Shown here piece by piece: positions 51,160 through 59,453 of a stretch of 64,000 nt of DNA. Source of the stretch: Fimbriimonas planktonicus (GTDB taxonomy: Bacteria; Armatimonadota; Fimbriimonadia; Fimbriimonadales; Fimbriimonadaceae); contig OZ248539.1 of assembly GCA_965234685.1 (NCBI GenBank), positions 2,108,001 through 2,172,000 of the forward strand, written 5' to 3'. A model generated the notes under the pieces. The model was not told where the DNA came from, did no database searches, and saw nothing but the letters and a program-made list of their open reading frames with translations. Both the position numbers and the translations under genes were made by a program. Each line of letters starts with the position of its first letter. Position 1 is the stretch's first letter.

Positions 51160-52629
51160 TTATTTCTCCCAATGCAGCGTTGCGACGCCCCGGCCCGGAA
51201 GCGTGACCACACCATCTTTGACCTCGCCCAGCTCGCGGAACTTTTCCCCCGCTTCTGTTTCAGTTGATCGATATAGCTTGGGATTTTTGAACCCGGTTGC
51301 CGCGGGTGGCAACTTAAAGGTCAACGGCTTGGTTCCCGGATTCACCAGGACAAGGGCCGCCTCCGAATTGTCATCCTTTTTGTAAGCCGAGACGCGGACA
51401 TCTGCATCAGTTGTCGAAGCATCGACTCGATGCCAGCCGGCACCGATGAAGTTCGAAAAGTGCTTGATCGCATAGAACCGACCTCGCCGCTCGACGCTGC
51501 CATCCAGCTGGTTGTAGTAGACCAGCGCATTTCCGGGCTGGTGCACTCCTCGCGCGGCGATCCACACAAAGTAGGCGCTAACGTCGCCAAATGCGAAAGC
51601 ATCCGAGATCATGCTCGCCTGCTGAACCATGTCAACTCCTTCTAGAAACTCGGTTTGCATGAACGGCTTCTGACGGGCGGTTTCGCCATAGACTGCTTTC
51701 AATCGGGCAAGCGCGGTGCGGTACTTGGTAGGGGATGCCTCTTCCGCCCCGTTTCCGTAGATGTGGAACGAGATGTTCTGCAACAGTCCAAGTGCCTTCT
51801 TACCGGCGTCCGTCTCGGGATCAAGCAGCCGCTTTACCTGCGAATCGCCGCTGTCTAGCCGAATCGTAAACGTTTCTGGCCCCGTGATTCCCGGCATGGC
51901 GGCGCCGAATTCTTTCTTGAGCACGGCATGGGTTGCAGTCAGCGTTTCCGCGTAGCCTGCCATTTCATAACCTTCGGGGGTCTTCCCTTCGGTCGCAAGG
52001 AACTCGCAGCCTTCGTACGCAACCGCGATGTCGAGCTCGTTTTGCAGGGTTATCAGGTCGGGCAAGCGACCAGTGACTGATTTGAACTTGAGCAAACTCT
52101 CCTTCCACCACTCGGCGAACTCGCCGTAGACGTACTTGCCGTCTGGCCCTCGCCTCAGGGTGACATTGGCGAGTCCTTTATCTGTCCCGTCGGAACGTCC
52201 GCTCAGCAATCCGTTGTTCTTCAGGCGTCCCGGCGGCGACCAGGACGTGAAGAGGAGCTTGACTGGACCCTTCTTTCCTCTTGATGCCGCGTCGCTGTAC
52301 TTCGTCGCTCCGGCAACATAGTCGCGGAGCATGTTCTCAAACGTCGGCTGCTGCCCCGGATAGTCGTGGAAGTTTCGCAGCCGGAGAAAGTCGAGTTTGA
52401 GGTCCGAAAACAGCGCCCGATAGACCCGATCCCTTTCACCGTAAGCGAGCACTGCGTCGCCGTTGTAGGTCTGGGTTCCGCCGAAGCCGAGCATCGGCTG
52501 GTGCGTCTTCGACAAGTCGATCTGAATGGCAATCGGCTCTTGCGGCGCGGGAGTTTGTGGGAGTCCAAAAATCGAGAGGGCGCCGATGGCGAAGCTGCTA
52601 CCAGCTAAAAGGTGAGTCATCATTGTCAT
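51160..52629 (-). CDS. GH30-family xylanase (glucuronoxylanase-like)
   Basis: This ~489-residue protein starts at the ATG at 52629 (a GTG lies just before it) and has a signal peptide (to about residue 24). The GH30 barrel starts QPMLGFGGTQTYNGDAV, has LFTSWSPPGRLK, the acid/base near E199 in ITLQNELDIAV and the nucleophile near E328 in PFMQTEFLEG. The usual side beta-domain is at the C-terminus (ALVLVNPGTKPLTFKL). Xylan or glucuronoxylan is the likely substrate given CE15 directly downstream; other GH30 activities are possible. It is transcribed away from the Gfo/Idh gene, sharing a 144-base intergenic region. Confidence 0.85.
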   Translation of the reverse strand: MTMMTHLLAGSSFAIGALSIFGLPQTPAPQEPIAIQIDLSKTHQPMLGFGGTQTYNGDAVLAYGERDRVYRALFSDLKLDFLRLRNFHDYPGQQPTFENMLRDYVAGATKYSDAASRGKKGPVKLLFTSWSPPGRLKNNGLLSGRSDGTDKGLANVTLRRGPDGKYVYGEFAEWWKESLLKFKSVTGRLPDLITLQNELDIAVAYEGCEFLATEGKTPEGYEMAGYAETLTATHAVLKKEFGAAMPGITGPETFTIRLDSGDSQVKRLLDPETDAGKKALGLLQNISFHIYGNGAEEASPTKYRTALARLKAVYGETARQKPFMQTEFLEGVDMVQQASMISDAFAFGDVSAYFVWIAARGVHQPGNALVYYNQLDGSVERRGRFYAIKHFSNFIGAGWHRVDASTTDADVRVSAYKKDDNSEAALVLVNPGTKPLTFKLPPAATGFKNPKLYRSTETEAGEKFRELGEVKDGVVTLPGRGVATLHWEK

Positions 52630-52735
52630 CACTTGATCTACCGATACATCATAGCCATTTCATCGGGTTCAGAGATTCTCTGCGCAAGCATTTTCGAATC
52701 CAATTGCAAATTTTGGGGGATCGCCGCGATTGAAA

Positions 52736-52764
52736 TCGACAATGCCCCCGTTTCCCGCTAGACT
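52736..52764 (+). promoter_or_regulatory. Promoter of the Gfo/Idh gene
   Basis: TCGACA (52736-52741), a 17-base spacer and TAGACT (52759-52764) end 9 bases before the GTG start, so the message would have almost no leader. Confidence 0.5.
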
Positions 52765-52773
52765 GTCCGCAAC

Positions 52774-54078
52774 GTGAATAGAAATGAACTTTCCCGTCGT
52801 GACGTCCTCCGTGGCACCGCCGCCGTGGCGGTTGGTGGCCTGCTTGCCAAAGGCTCGGCCGCCGAGAAACCCGCACCTGACCGCTTGAAGCTCGGCATCA
52901 TTGGCTGCGGCGGAAAAGGCTGGAGCGGAATGCAAGATGCCGCCCAGTTCGGTGACGTCGTCGCCATCTGCGACATCGACGCTAAAGAGCGCGCCCGCGG
53001 CATGGTCGAGCACCCGAAGGCCGCAACTTTCGACGATTACCGAAAGATGCTGGAAGCGATGAAAGGCGAGATTAACGCCGTGGTTGTCAGCACTCCCGAC
53101 CACCACCACGCCATTGCCAGTGCGCTCGCGATGAAGCAGGGCCTTCACTGCTACTGCGAAAAGCCGCTCACCCGAACCATTTGGGAAGCTCGACAGCTCG
53201 CCGAGATCGCGAAGCGACAGCGAGTGGCTACCCAGATGGGCAACCAGAGCACGGCGAGCACCAACATGCGCAAAGCCGCAGCCCACGTCCGAGCAGGAAC
53301 GTACGGCGCGGTGAAAGAAGTTCACCTCTGGACCGACCGTGCGGCGGCTTACTGGCGACAAGGCATTCCTCGCCCGCCGATCGCTCGCGCGCCGAAAACC
53401 GTCGACTTCGATCTGTGGCTGGGTCCCCGACCTTACCGACCGTACGGCGAGGGGTATCACCCGTTCGCTTGGCGCGGGTTCTGGGACTTCGGCACCGGCG
53501 CCCTTGGCGACATGGGTTGCCACATTTTCAACATGTCCTACATGGCGCTTGACCTGAAAGACCCGCTGACCGTGCAAGCCGAAACCAGCGGACACAACCG
53601 CGACAGCTTCCCGGATTGGGCGATTGTTCACTACGAGTTTCCAAAGCGAAAGGACCGAGACGCCCTGCAGGTTCACTGGTACGACGGCGGAAAGAAACCG
53701 GCCGCCAGCCTCGCACCCGGATTCGATTTCGGTGGAAACGGCAGCATCGTCGTTTGTGAGAAAGGCACGATCTACAGCCCAGACGAATCGAACACGCGCT
53801 TCCTGCTCGTTGGGGGCGGTGAGTTGCCGGACATCCAGGTCGAAGAGAGCCCGGGTCACATGGCCGAGTTTGCGCGGGCTGCTCTCGGTGGAAAGCCGGC
53901 ACGATCCAACATTCCGGACTACTCGGGTCCCCTCACGGAAACCGTGCTCCTGGGCAATCTCGCCATTTGGGCCGACGGTCCGAAGCTGGAATGGGATGCC
54001 AAGGCCATGAAAGTAAAAGGGACGAACGAGTTCGATGAACTCATCCGCCCCAAATTCCGACCTGGCTGGGCCGTCTAA
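52774..54078 (+). CDS. Tat-exported Gfo/Idh/MocA-family oxidoreductase
   Basis: This 434-residue protein starts with GTG. The twin-arginine signal SRRDVLRGTAAVAVGG is at residues 7-22. The NAD(P)-binding domain has LGIIGCGGKGWSG and the family lysine in CYCEKPLTRTI. The C-terminal catalytic domain includes WDFGTGALGDMGCHIFNM, with the usual catalytic D/H pair region. Exported Gfo/Idh proteins with bound cofactor oxidise glycosides at C3 in the periplasm. The convergent neighbour is a DUF1080 protein, the family that cleaves the resulting 3-keto-glycosides, so the two likely form one pathway. Confidence 0.9.
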   Translation: MNRNELSRRDVLRGTAAVAVGGLLAKGSAAEKPAPDRLKLGIIGCGGKGWSGMQDAAQFGDVVAICDIDAKERARGMVEHPKAATFDDYRKMLEAMKGEINAVVVSTPDHHHAIASALAMKQGLHCYCEKPLTRTIWEARQLAEIAKRQRVATQMGNQSTASTNMRKAAAHVRAGTYGAVKEVHLWTDRAAAYWRQGIPRPPIARAPKTVDFDLWLGPRPYRPYGEGYHPFAWRGFWDFGTGALGDMGCHIFNMSYMALDLKDPLTVQAETSGHNRDSFPDWAIVHYEFPKRKDRDALQVHWYDGGKKPAASLAPGFDFGGNGSIVVCEKGTIYSPDESNTRFLLVGGGELPDIQVEESPGHMAEFARAALGGKPARSNIPDYSGPLTETVLLGNLAIWADGPKLEWDAKAMKVKGTNEFDELIRPKFRPGWAV

Positions 54079-54083
54079 CTCAG

Positions 54084-54743
54084 TTAGTTCTTGATTGGCC
54101 GAATCTTGATGTTGCGGAAAGACACGTTACCGTGGTCTCCCTGAATCGCGATTCGGCCCTTTCCGAGCTTGCCGAAGTTCGGATACTGCGCAAACTTGCT
54201 CTTAGCGACTCGCGCCTTGAAGTCCTCGCTACCCAAAACGTAGTCGTAGTACTTGGTTCCGTTGACCCAGGTCGTACAAACTTTCGGGCTCACAAGAATG
54301 CGGAGTTCGTTCCACTGACCCGATGGCTTCGCGGTGTCTACTGGTGAGCTATAGAGCTCGTAGAGCATGCCCGAGGTCTGAATGCCTTCCTGCTTCGGGT
54401 GGTCGTAAAGCTGAATCTCTGGGCCGCTGTGCCAAACGGCATCGCCGTCATCGGCGACGTGGTACATCACGCCACTGTTCTGGCCCTTGCCCAGGTTGAA
54501 CTCGAGCTTGAGCTCGAACCACTCGAACTTTTCATCGGAGACAATGTCTCCGGCAGTTCCGGCATCGGCGATGGTGAGAACGCCGTCCTTGATCTGCCAA
54601 CCGGCGCTCAGCTTGTCGGACTTGAAGTTCTTCCAACCGGCACTGGTTTTGCCGTCAAAGAGCAACTTCCAACCCGCGCGCTTCTCTTCGGCGGTTAACA
54701 TGGGCAATTGGGCGATGGCGAAGACGGCTACGGCGGCGAGCAT
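54084..54743 (-). CDS. DUF1080 (3-keto-disaccharide hydrolase-type) protein
   Basis: This 219-residue protein has a signal peptide (to about residue 18) and a single jelly-roll domain: WKLLFDGKTSAGWKNF, DIVSDEKFEWFELKLEFNLGKGQNSGVMYHV, SGPEIQLYDHP, QWNELRILV and IAIQGDHGNVSFRNIKIRPI. This is the DUF1080 pattern, whose studied members hydrolyse 3-keto-glycosides. It converges on the Tat Gfo/Idh gene with 5 bases between stops. TAACAT ends six bases before the ATG, inside the 3' end of the GNAT gene. Confidence 0.88.
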   Translation of the reverse strand: MLAAVAVFAIAQLPMLTAEEKRAGWKLLFDGKTSAGWKNFKSDKLSAGWQIKDGVLTIADAGTAGDIVSDEKFEWFELKLEFNLGKGQNSGVMYHVADDGDAVWHSGPEIQLYDHPKQEGIQTSGMLYELYSSPVDTAKPSGQWNELRILVSPKVCTTWVNGTKYYDYVLGSEDFKARVAKSKFAQYPNFGKLGKGRIAIQGDHGNVSFRNIKIRPIKN

Positions 54744-54747
54744 TTGA

Positions 54748-55269
54748 CTATGTTAGCGCAGGACGCGCTTCCTTCTGGTGCACCATCAGAATTTCGTCTT
54801 GAGCTTCACCGTTCACGATCATAAACCGGTGCTCATAGCTGAACTCTTTGAAGCCGAGCGACTCGTATAGCCGTCGCGCCACGTGGTTGCTCGCGTTGAC
54901 GCCAAGGTTCACTTGCAAAACTTCGGGCCACTCGTATGCGTGCTCCATCGCAGCAGAAATGAGCGAACGGGCAAGACCCTGGCCCCGGAATTCTGGCTGA
55001 ACATACACTCCCCAAACCCAAACCTTATGCATTAGACGAGCCGATTTCTCTTGATACACGCCGGTGACTCCCGCGAGGGCGCCATTAACAAAAGCTCCGA
55101 AGACGGCTGAACCTTCCGTGGCGACCAGACGTTCCCTCACGTCGCCAATCTCGCGATCCACTTCTTCACTATGGTCGCTCACAAACGCGGTCGGATCCTC
55201 CAACAACGCGCGAAGCCGCACCGCCTGAAAGATTTCTGCGTCCTCGGGCGTCAACAGTCGAATGCTCAT
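54748..55269 (-). CDS. GNAT-family N-acetyltransferase
   Basis: I take the ATG at 55269 (173 residues); the upstream TTG in frame lies within the previous gene. The GNAT fold is plain: IRLLTPEDAEIFQAVRLRAL at the N-terminus, VWVWGVYVQPEFRGQGLARSLISAAMEHA as the acetyl-CoA motif A (R-G-Q-G-L-A), and LGVNASNHVARRLYESLGFKEFSYE as motif B. The substrate is unknown. It is followed by the DUF1080 gene on the same strand 4 bases later. Confidence 0.9.
   Translation of the reverse strand: MSIRLLTPEDAEIFQAVRLRALLEDPTAFVSDHSEEVDREIGDVRERLVATEGSAVFGAFVNGALAGVTGVYQEKSARLMHKVWVWGVYVQPEFRGQGLARSLISAAMEHAYEWPEVLQVNLGVNASNHVARRLYESLGFKEFSYEHRFMIVNGEAQDEILMVHQKEARPALT
54750..54755 (-). promoter_or_regulatory. 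-10 box 6 nt before DUF1080 start
   Basis: TAACAT on the minus strand ends six bases before the ATG at 54743 and overlaps the GNAT stop region. It is of the leaderless type. Confidence 0.45.
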
Positions 55270-55288
55270 TCGGACGGAAAGGTACCCG

Positions 55289-55882
55289 TCAGAACGTGAC
55301 GCCAAACGTCAACGTTAGATCCTTCGCGGAAACCAAAAGTAATCCAACGGAATAATCGCCCTTCACGTACTGAACAAACGGATTGTGCGCCCGGCCATCG
55401 AACTGATTTCCGACAAACCACTTGCCGTCGGGGCTGTACTTTGTGCCAAACACCGTTCGGAGTTTCGTCTCATTCGTCTGCCGAGATGCGCCGCCAAACA
55501 CATTGATTCGGTTTTCGCCAAAGCGGAAATTCTTTTCGAGCGTGACCGCCGAGCCGGTCGCCCCGGTCTCTTGACTTTGGAGTCCGTAGGAAAGATTCAA
55601 TCCCGGCAGCTTTTCACGTTCCAATACGGCCTGGTAGGCAAACAGCCCCCGCACTCCGCGCGACGATCCATGAAAGGTTGCGCCGATCTGGACCCGCGGA
55701 ATAGAAACGTTCCAAAGCGCCGCGCCAACCGAGTTTGCGGTGAAGAACCACTTCTTCGGCGATTCGATGCCGCTGGCATACCCGTTGGCGACGCATATCG
55801 GGCAGAAAACCTTGCTGCCATCTGCGAGCGGAATGGGTTCCTGCGGATTCTGAACTTGGACGTATGGAAGGACCGGGATCAC
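55289..55882 (-). CDS. Hypothetical beta-strand-rich protein, possibly an outer-membrane barrel piece
   Basis: This 197-residue protein starts with GTG, three codons after an in-frame TAG. The sequence alternates polar and hydrophobic residues (GLNLSYGLQSQETGATGSAV, ENRINVFGGASRQTNETKLR) and ends in GVTF. A terminal phenylalanine after strands is the usual end of an outer-membrane barrel. A short FCPICVANGYASG with CxxC is near the N-terminus. There is no signal peptide, so the protein may be a truncated relic of a longer barrel or a different soluble protein. I do not recognise a family. Confidence 0.5.
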   Translation of the reverse strand: MIPVLPYVQVQNPQEPIPLADGSKVFCPICVANGYASGIESPKKWFFTANSVGAALWNVSIPRVQIGATFHGSSRGVRGLFAYQAVLEREKLPGLNLSYGLQSQETGATGSAVTLEKNFRFGENRINVFGGASRQTNETKLRTVFGTKYSPDGKWFVGNQFDGRAHNPFVQYVKGDYSVGLLLVSAKDLTLTFGVTF

Positions 55883-55922
55883 GCTAGCCTAAAGCCCCCG
55901 GTCCTCCATTAAGTTCCAGAAA

Positions 55923-57731
55923 TTATCGACGTGCGGGCAACAAAGAGACCCCCTGGACAACTACATTGCCGTTCGAACTTCTGTTCGTCCAAGACACCTG
56001 CAGGCGCTGACCGGGCGCCGACGCGCGGAATGTGATTTGGGCATAGCCGTAGAACGAAGTCGGTAGGTTCTTGGCCGGAACTTCGTACTCCGTGGCGGAA
56101 TCCGAAAGCTTCAACCGCAACCGCCCCGACGAACCAACAGCGCCAAGGTAGAAGCGGATCGTTTGCAAAGTCGTATCTGCGGCAACGCTAAAGCTGAACC
56201 CACCGTCCGTGCCTTGAATCTGGCGACCACTGTTTGTGTTTCCGCCCGGATAGAAGATTCGCCTGATACGGGAGAGACCGTTTGTTTCAAAATCACCCAC
56301 TGCCGCGAGTTCAGAGATAACTCTCGAACCGGGGTTCTTCACCACATTCGTGGTGAAGATGGACCACTCCCGTTCCCGGTTGCGCCCGATGGTTACTGGT
56401 CCCGTAGTCTCTTCAATAACCGCCTCCACCCATGACGTGTTGGTAGGTGGCGTGTGCCGTAGACGATAGATGGTTCCGCTGTAGTCGTCGCTGATCAGCA
56501 CTCCACCGGTCGGTTCAACCGCAATATCAACGGGCCGACCCCACTGATCCTGACTCGCTTCGTCCAGCCAACCGGTTACAAAATCGCTGTAACCCATGAG
56601 GTTTTTCGAGTCCGCATGGGATGGATAATAAGTTACCTTGTAACCTGTCTTGGCCCCGCGATTCCAGGAACCGTGCAAGGCAACGGCCACCCCGTTCCGC
56701 CAAGCGGCGGGCGCTTGGGTTCCGGTGAAGAAGGTGAGCCCCAAGGGCGCGCTGTGCGCTTGAATTCCCTTCGAAATCCGCGTGAAGTTCACCTGCGGGA
56801 AGTTTGCCCAGAGCGGATTATTGTCAAAGTCCGGATCGTAGGGTGGAAAGTTCAAATGGCTCAGTGAGTCTGGACTCGGGTTAGCATACGGCCACCCGTA
56901 GTTGCCCCCTGAGACGACTCGTGTAAATCCATCGGGCGGATGATTGTCGATGTAGCTTCCGATTTCGTTGCCGTACTGCCCGGTGCCATCGTTGTGCGGG
57001 TACTTGACATTATCGCGATGGTTGATGGTCGCCCAAAGCGTGCTCGTGCCTGGGTAGAAGGCTAATCCCTCGGCGTTGCGCAGACCGCGAGCAAATAGAG
57101 TCCGTCCCGTTCCATCGGCGTTATAGCGATAGATTGCGCACCGAATCGGGTCACTTGTCGCATCCCCCGCCCATGCATTACTGCTACTCGCAATGGAAAC
57201 GTACAACCGATTTGACGAATCGAGGGCGATGTTCTTGAGCGCGTGCCCGTAGTTTCCGCCGAGCTCTGGCAGGCTTGAATCGGGAAGATTATCGACCACG
57301 ACCTGTCGGTTCTGCCCCGTGGTGTCTCCGGTTGTGTACGTGTAGCGTGCAATCCGATTCGTCTCGGCGATATACACATAGGTGGTTTGCCCGATCGTAT
57401 GAAAAACGACGTCGTGGGGCAAGTTGAGGCCGGTGGCGTAGTCGAAAATGAGTGGATCAGAACCTGCTTGGGGTCGAACGACGACCACCTTGCCTTCCCA
57501 TGGTTTCGACACGAAAATATCGCCATTTGGCGCCACCGCCATAAAGCGCGCTCCGCCGACCCGAGCTACGACTTCAACGCTCGTATTCGGCGGAACGTTG
57601 AGCGTCCTTGCTAAATCAAACGGCCACCAGCGCATGCTCTCCGGGACCGATACGGGCACCGGCGTCAAGTCCCACTGCGCCGAAGCGCCGGCGACCAAAC
57701 CAAAAATCAACAGTCCGAACCATCCTTTCAT
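55923..57731 (-). CDS. Secreted PQQ-type sugar/sorbosone dehydrogenase-like propeller protein
   Basis: The ATG at 57731 (602 residues) gives a signal peptide MKGWFGLLIFGLVAGASAQ. A six-bladed propeller covers ~40-430, with VVARVGGARFMAVAPNGDIFVSKPWEG, ARGLRNAEGLAFYPGT, GGNYGWPYANP, VALHGSWNRGAKTGYKV and GRPVDIAVEPTGGVLISDDYSGTIYRL. These are signatures of the glucose/sorbosone dehydrogenase family, which uses PQQ. A C-terminal beta-sandwich follows. Many members of this branch in soil bacteria have no tested activity. A good promoter lies upstream. Confidence 0.85.
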   Translation of the reverse strand: MKGWFGLLIFGLVAGASAQWDLTPVPVSVPESMRWWPFDLARTLNVPPNTSVEVVARVGGARFMAVAPNGDIFVSKPWEGKVVVVRPQAGSDPLIFDYATGLNLPHDVVFHTIGQTTYVYIAETNRIARYTYTTGDTTGQNRQVVVDNLPDSSLPELGGNYGHALKNIALDSSNRLYVSIASSSNAWAGDATSDPIRCAIYRYNADGTGRTLFARGLRNAEGLAFYPGTSTLWATINHRDNVKYPHNDGTGQYGNEIGSYIDNHPPDGFTRVVSGGNYGWPYANPSPDSLSHLNFPPYDPDFDNNPLWANFPQVNFTRISKGIQAHSAPLGLTFFTGTQAPAAWRNGVAVALHGSWNRGAKTGYKVTYYPSHADSKNLMGYSDFVTGWLDEASQDQWGRPVDIAVEPTGGVLISDDYSGTIYRLRHTPPTNTSWVEAVIEETTGPVTIGRNREREWSIFTTNVVKNPGSRVISELAAVGDFETNGLSRIRRIFYPGGNTNSGRQIQGTDGGFSFSVAADTTLQTIRFYLGAVGSSGRLRLKLSDSATEYEVPAKNLPTSFYGYAQITFRASAPGQRLQVSWTNRSSNGNVVVQGVSLLPARR

Positions 57732-57752
57732 AAACAAAGCAACCTCAAACCT

Positions 57753-57781
57753 ATTATCTGAGATAGGCTGAAAACTAACAA
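57753..57781 (-). promoter_or_regulatory. Promoter of the sorbosone-dehydrogenase-like gene
   Basis: TTGTTA (57781-57776), a 17-base spacer and GATAAT (57758-57753), with the ATG 22 bases further. It is one of the clearer sigma70 promoters in the window. Confidence 0.6.
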
Positions 57782-57840
57782 GCCAAATTGAGGATTAACT
57801 CGACAATGCCGTCGCAAAAACGACGATAAAAGTTGTTCTC

Positions 57841-58221
57841 TTAGCCCATCGAGTGTAAGCCGACACGATTCCCCTCAGTATCGTGAAAAATTGCGAAGAA
57901 GCCCATTCCCGGTGCGATCTCCGTTTTGCCCAGCTCGATCTTCCCACCTGCTGGTTCGACGCGATTCAGCACAACCGAAAGGTCCGCACCGCCACTGAGA
58001 TAGACGACCGTTCCTTCAACGGATGGCACGTGACCATCGGCGCGAATGATTGCTCCACCAACGCCGTTCTCTCGATCGTGGAGGAAAAATCCCATCAGGC
58101 TCGTCCCCATTTCCATCACCGGCATGTCGAAGTCAAAGATCGCACCGTAAAATGCACGAGCGCGTTCAAAGTCCACGGTTGGAATTTCGAACCATGACAG
58201 GAAGTGTTGAGTCATTTCCAT
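57841..58221 (-). CDS. VOC-superfamily protein (glyoxalase-like)
   Basis: This protein of about 126 residues starts FLSWFEIPTVDFERARAFYGAIFDFDM. It has GVGGAIIRADGHVPS in the middle and ends FFAIFHDTEGNRVGLHSM, the usual two-module vicinal oxygen chelate layout. Relatives often bind a small metabolite or detoxify reactive aldehydes. No specific activity can be given. The ATG at 58221 has TAAGCT ending six bases upstream. The FAD/NAD(P) gene starts on the other strand at 58260. Confidence 0.85.
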   Translation of the reverse strand: MEMTQHFLSWFEIPTVDFERARAFYGAIFDFDMPVMEMGTSLMGFFLHDRENGVGGAIIRADGHVPSVEGTVVYLSGGADLSVVLNRVEPAGGKIELGKTEIAPGMGFFAIFHDTEGNRVGLHSMG

Positions 58222-58227
58222 CACGTC

Positions 58228-58233
58228 AGCTTA
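58228..58233 (-). promoter_or_regulatory. -10 box 6 nt before the VOC gene start
   Basis: TAAGCT on the minus strand ends six bases before ATG 58221. It is of the leaderless type. It lies 27 bases from the divergent FAD/NAD(P) start. Confidence 0.4.
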
Positions 58234-58259
58234 ACGGAAATATCACGCAAGGGAAAGGT

Positions 58260-59453
58260 ATGAAAATCGGAATCGTTGGGGGCGGAGCGTCGGGGGCTTT
58301 GGTCGCGGCGCATCTTGTTCGATCGGGACTCCCGAAAGATGCCATTTCGATCTTCGACCGGTCGGGTTTTGTTGGTTCCGGCGCGGCCTATGGGGCATCG
58401 ACCGAGAACTACTTACTGAACGTTCCCGCCGGCAAGATGAGCGCCTACGCAGACGAACCCAGCCACTTCGCTGACTGGCTTGTGCAACGAGGGTTAGGGA
58501 TCGAGGTTGAAGTTTCGGCCAAATTTGTTGCTCGTCAGAGGTACGGCCAGTATCTTCGGGACCTGATCCAGGACGTGTCGGTGATCTCAGAAGAAGTGAG
58601 CCTGATCGAGTTTCGATCCGGTCAATTCAAGATTGGTGACCGAGATTTTGACCACCTTGTGCTTGCCCTCGGAAATGCGGAACCGACCTTGCCGCCGCAA
58701 TTCACGCGCTTCAAAGATCACCCGGGCTTTCGCAAAAGCACTTGGCGAAACCTCCCGGCGGAAATTCGTTCCGATGATCGCGTGCTGATCATCGGAACGG
58801 GGCTTACGATGCTGGATGCTCTCTGCGAACTTTCCGCCCGTGGCTTCCGTGGCCAAGTCACCGCCGTATCGCGGCACGGCTTCTTGCCCCAACCGCACCA
58901 ACCAACGACGCCCGTGCCTTACACCGGAACGACTACCCTGCGGACGATCCTAAAGTACATCCGAAAAGCCGAGGATTGGCGCGCTGCAATTGATGGGCTC
59001 CGTCCGACTTCGCAAAAAATTTGGAAAGAGTTCTCGCTTCGGGAAAAGCGGCAATTCCTGCGCCATGCACGACCTTACTGGGAGGTCCACCGGCACCGCG
59101 CCCCCGCACAGACGTACCAACTCGCGCAGGACTGGATTCGTACCGGACAACTGAGCATCCATCTCGCGGCTAATTTCGATCCTGGTCAGTCCAGTTTCGA
59201 TTGGGTCTTCAACGCCACTGGGCCAAACCAGCGATTGGCAAGCCGAGCGGTTCCCATCATCGAATCTCTCGTTGAACGCGGCTTAGCCAGCTATGACGAG
59301 CTCAGCCTTGGGTTAGATCCCTTCTCCTTGAACCCTGGCTTGCACGCCATTGGCACGCTAACCCTCGGCACCCTTTGGGAATGCACCGCCGTACCCGACA
59401 TTCGAAACCAAGCGGCCGCTATTGCCGCTCGGATTCTTCAAGCAAGGCCGTAA
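58260..59453 (+). CDS. FAD/NAD(P)-binding protein (HpnW/NAD_binding_9-type oxidoreductase)
   Basis: The ATG at 58260 has GGGAAAGG just upstream; the open frame before it is shadow of the VOC gene (397 residues). The N-terminus IGIVGGGASGALVAAHLVRSG is a Rossmann dinucleotide motif, followed by GSGAAYGASTENYLLNVPAGKMSAY. A second nucleotide loop RVLIIGTGLTMLDALCEL lies in the middle, and WVFNATGPNQRL is the late flavin-binding strand. These fit the hydroxyacylglutathione/HpaB-unlike group of FAD-NAD(P)-binding domain proteins, often near iron or sulphur metabolism. The substrate is unknown. The 3' end overlaps the sulfotransferase gene by 35 bases, tail to tail. Confidence 0.85.
   Translation: MKIGIVGGGASGALVAAHLVRSGLPKDAISIFDRSGFVGSGAAYGASTENYLLNVPAGKMSAYADEPSHFADWLVQRGLGIEVEVSAKFVARQRYGQYLRDLIQDVSVISEEVSLIEFRSGQFKIGDRDFDHLVLALGNAEPTLPPQFTRFKDHPGFRKSTWRNLPAEIRSDDRVLIIGTGLTMLDALCELSARGFRGQVTAVSRHGFLPQPHQPTTPVPYTGTTTLRTILKYIRKAEDWRAAIDGLRPTSQKIWKEFSLREKRQFLRHARPYWEVHRHRAPAQTYQLAQDWIRTGQLSIHLAANFDPGQSSFDWVFNATGPNQRLASRAVPIIESLVERGLASYDELSLGLDPFSLNPGLHAIGTLTLGTLWECTAVPDIRNQAAAIAARILQARP

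Noticed and set aside
52669..53859. A 396-codon minus-strand open frame opposite the Gfo/Idh gene
   Set aside because: The plus strand encodes an unmistakable Tat signal and Rossmann motif. The minus frame has no recognisable feature and arises from codon-position GC.
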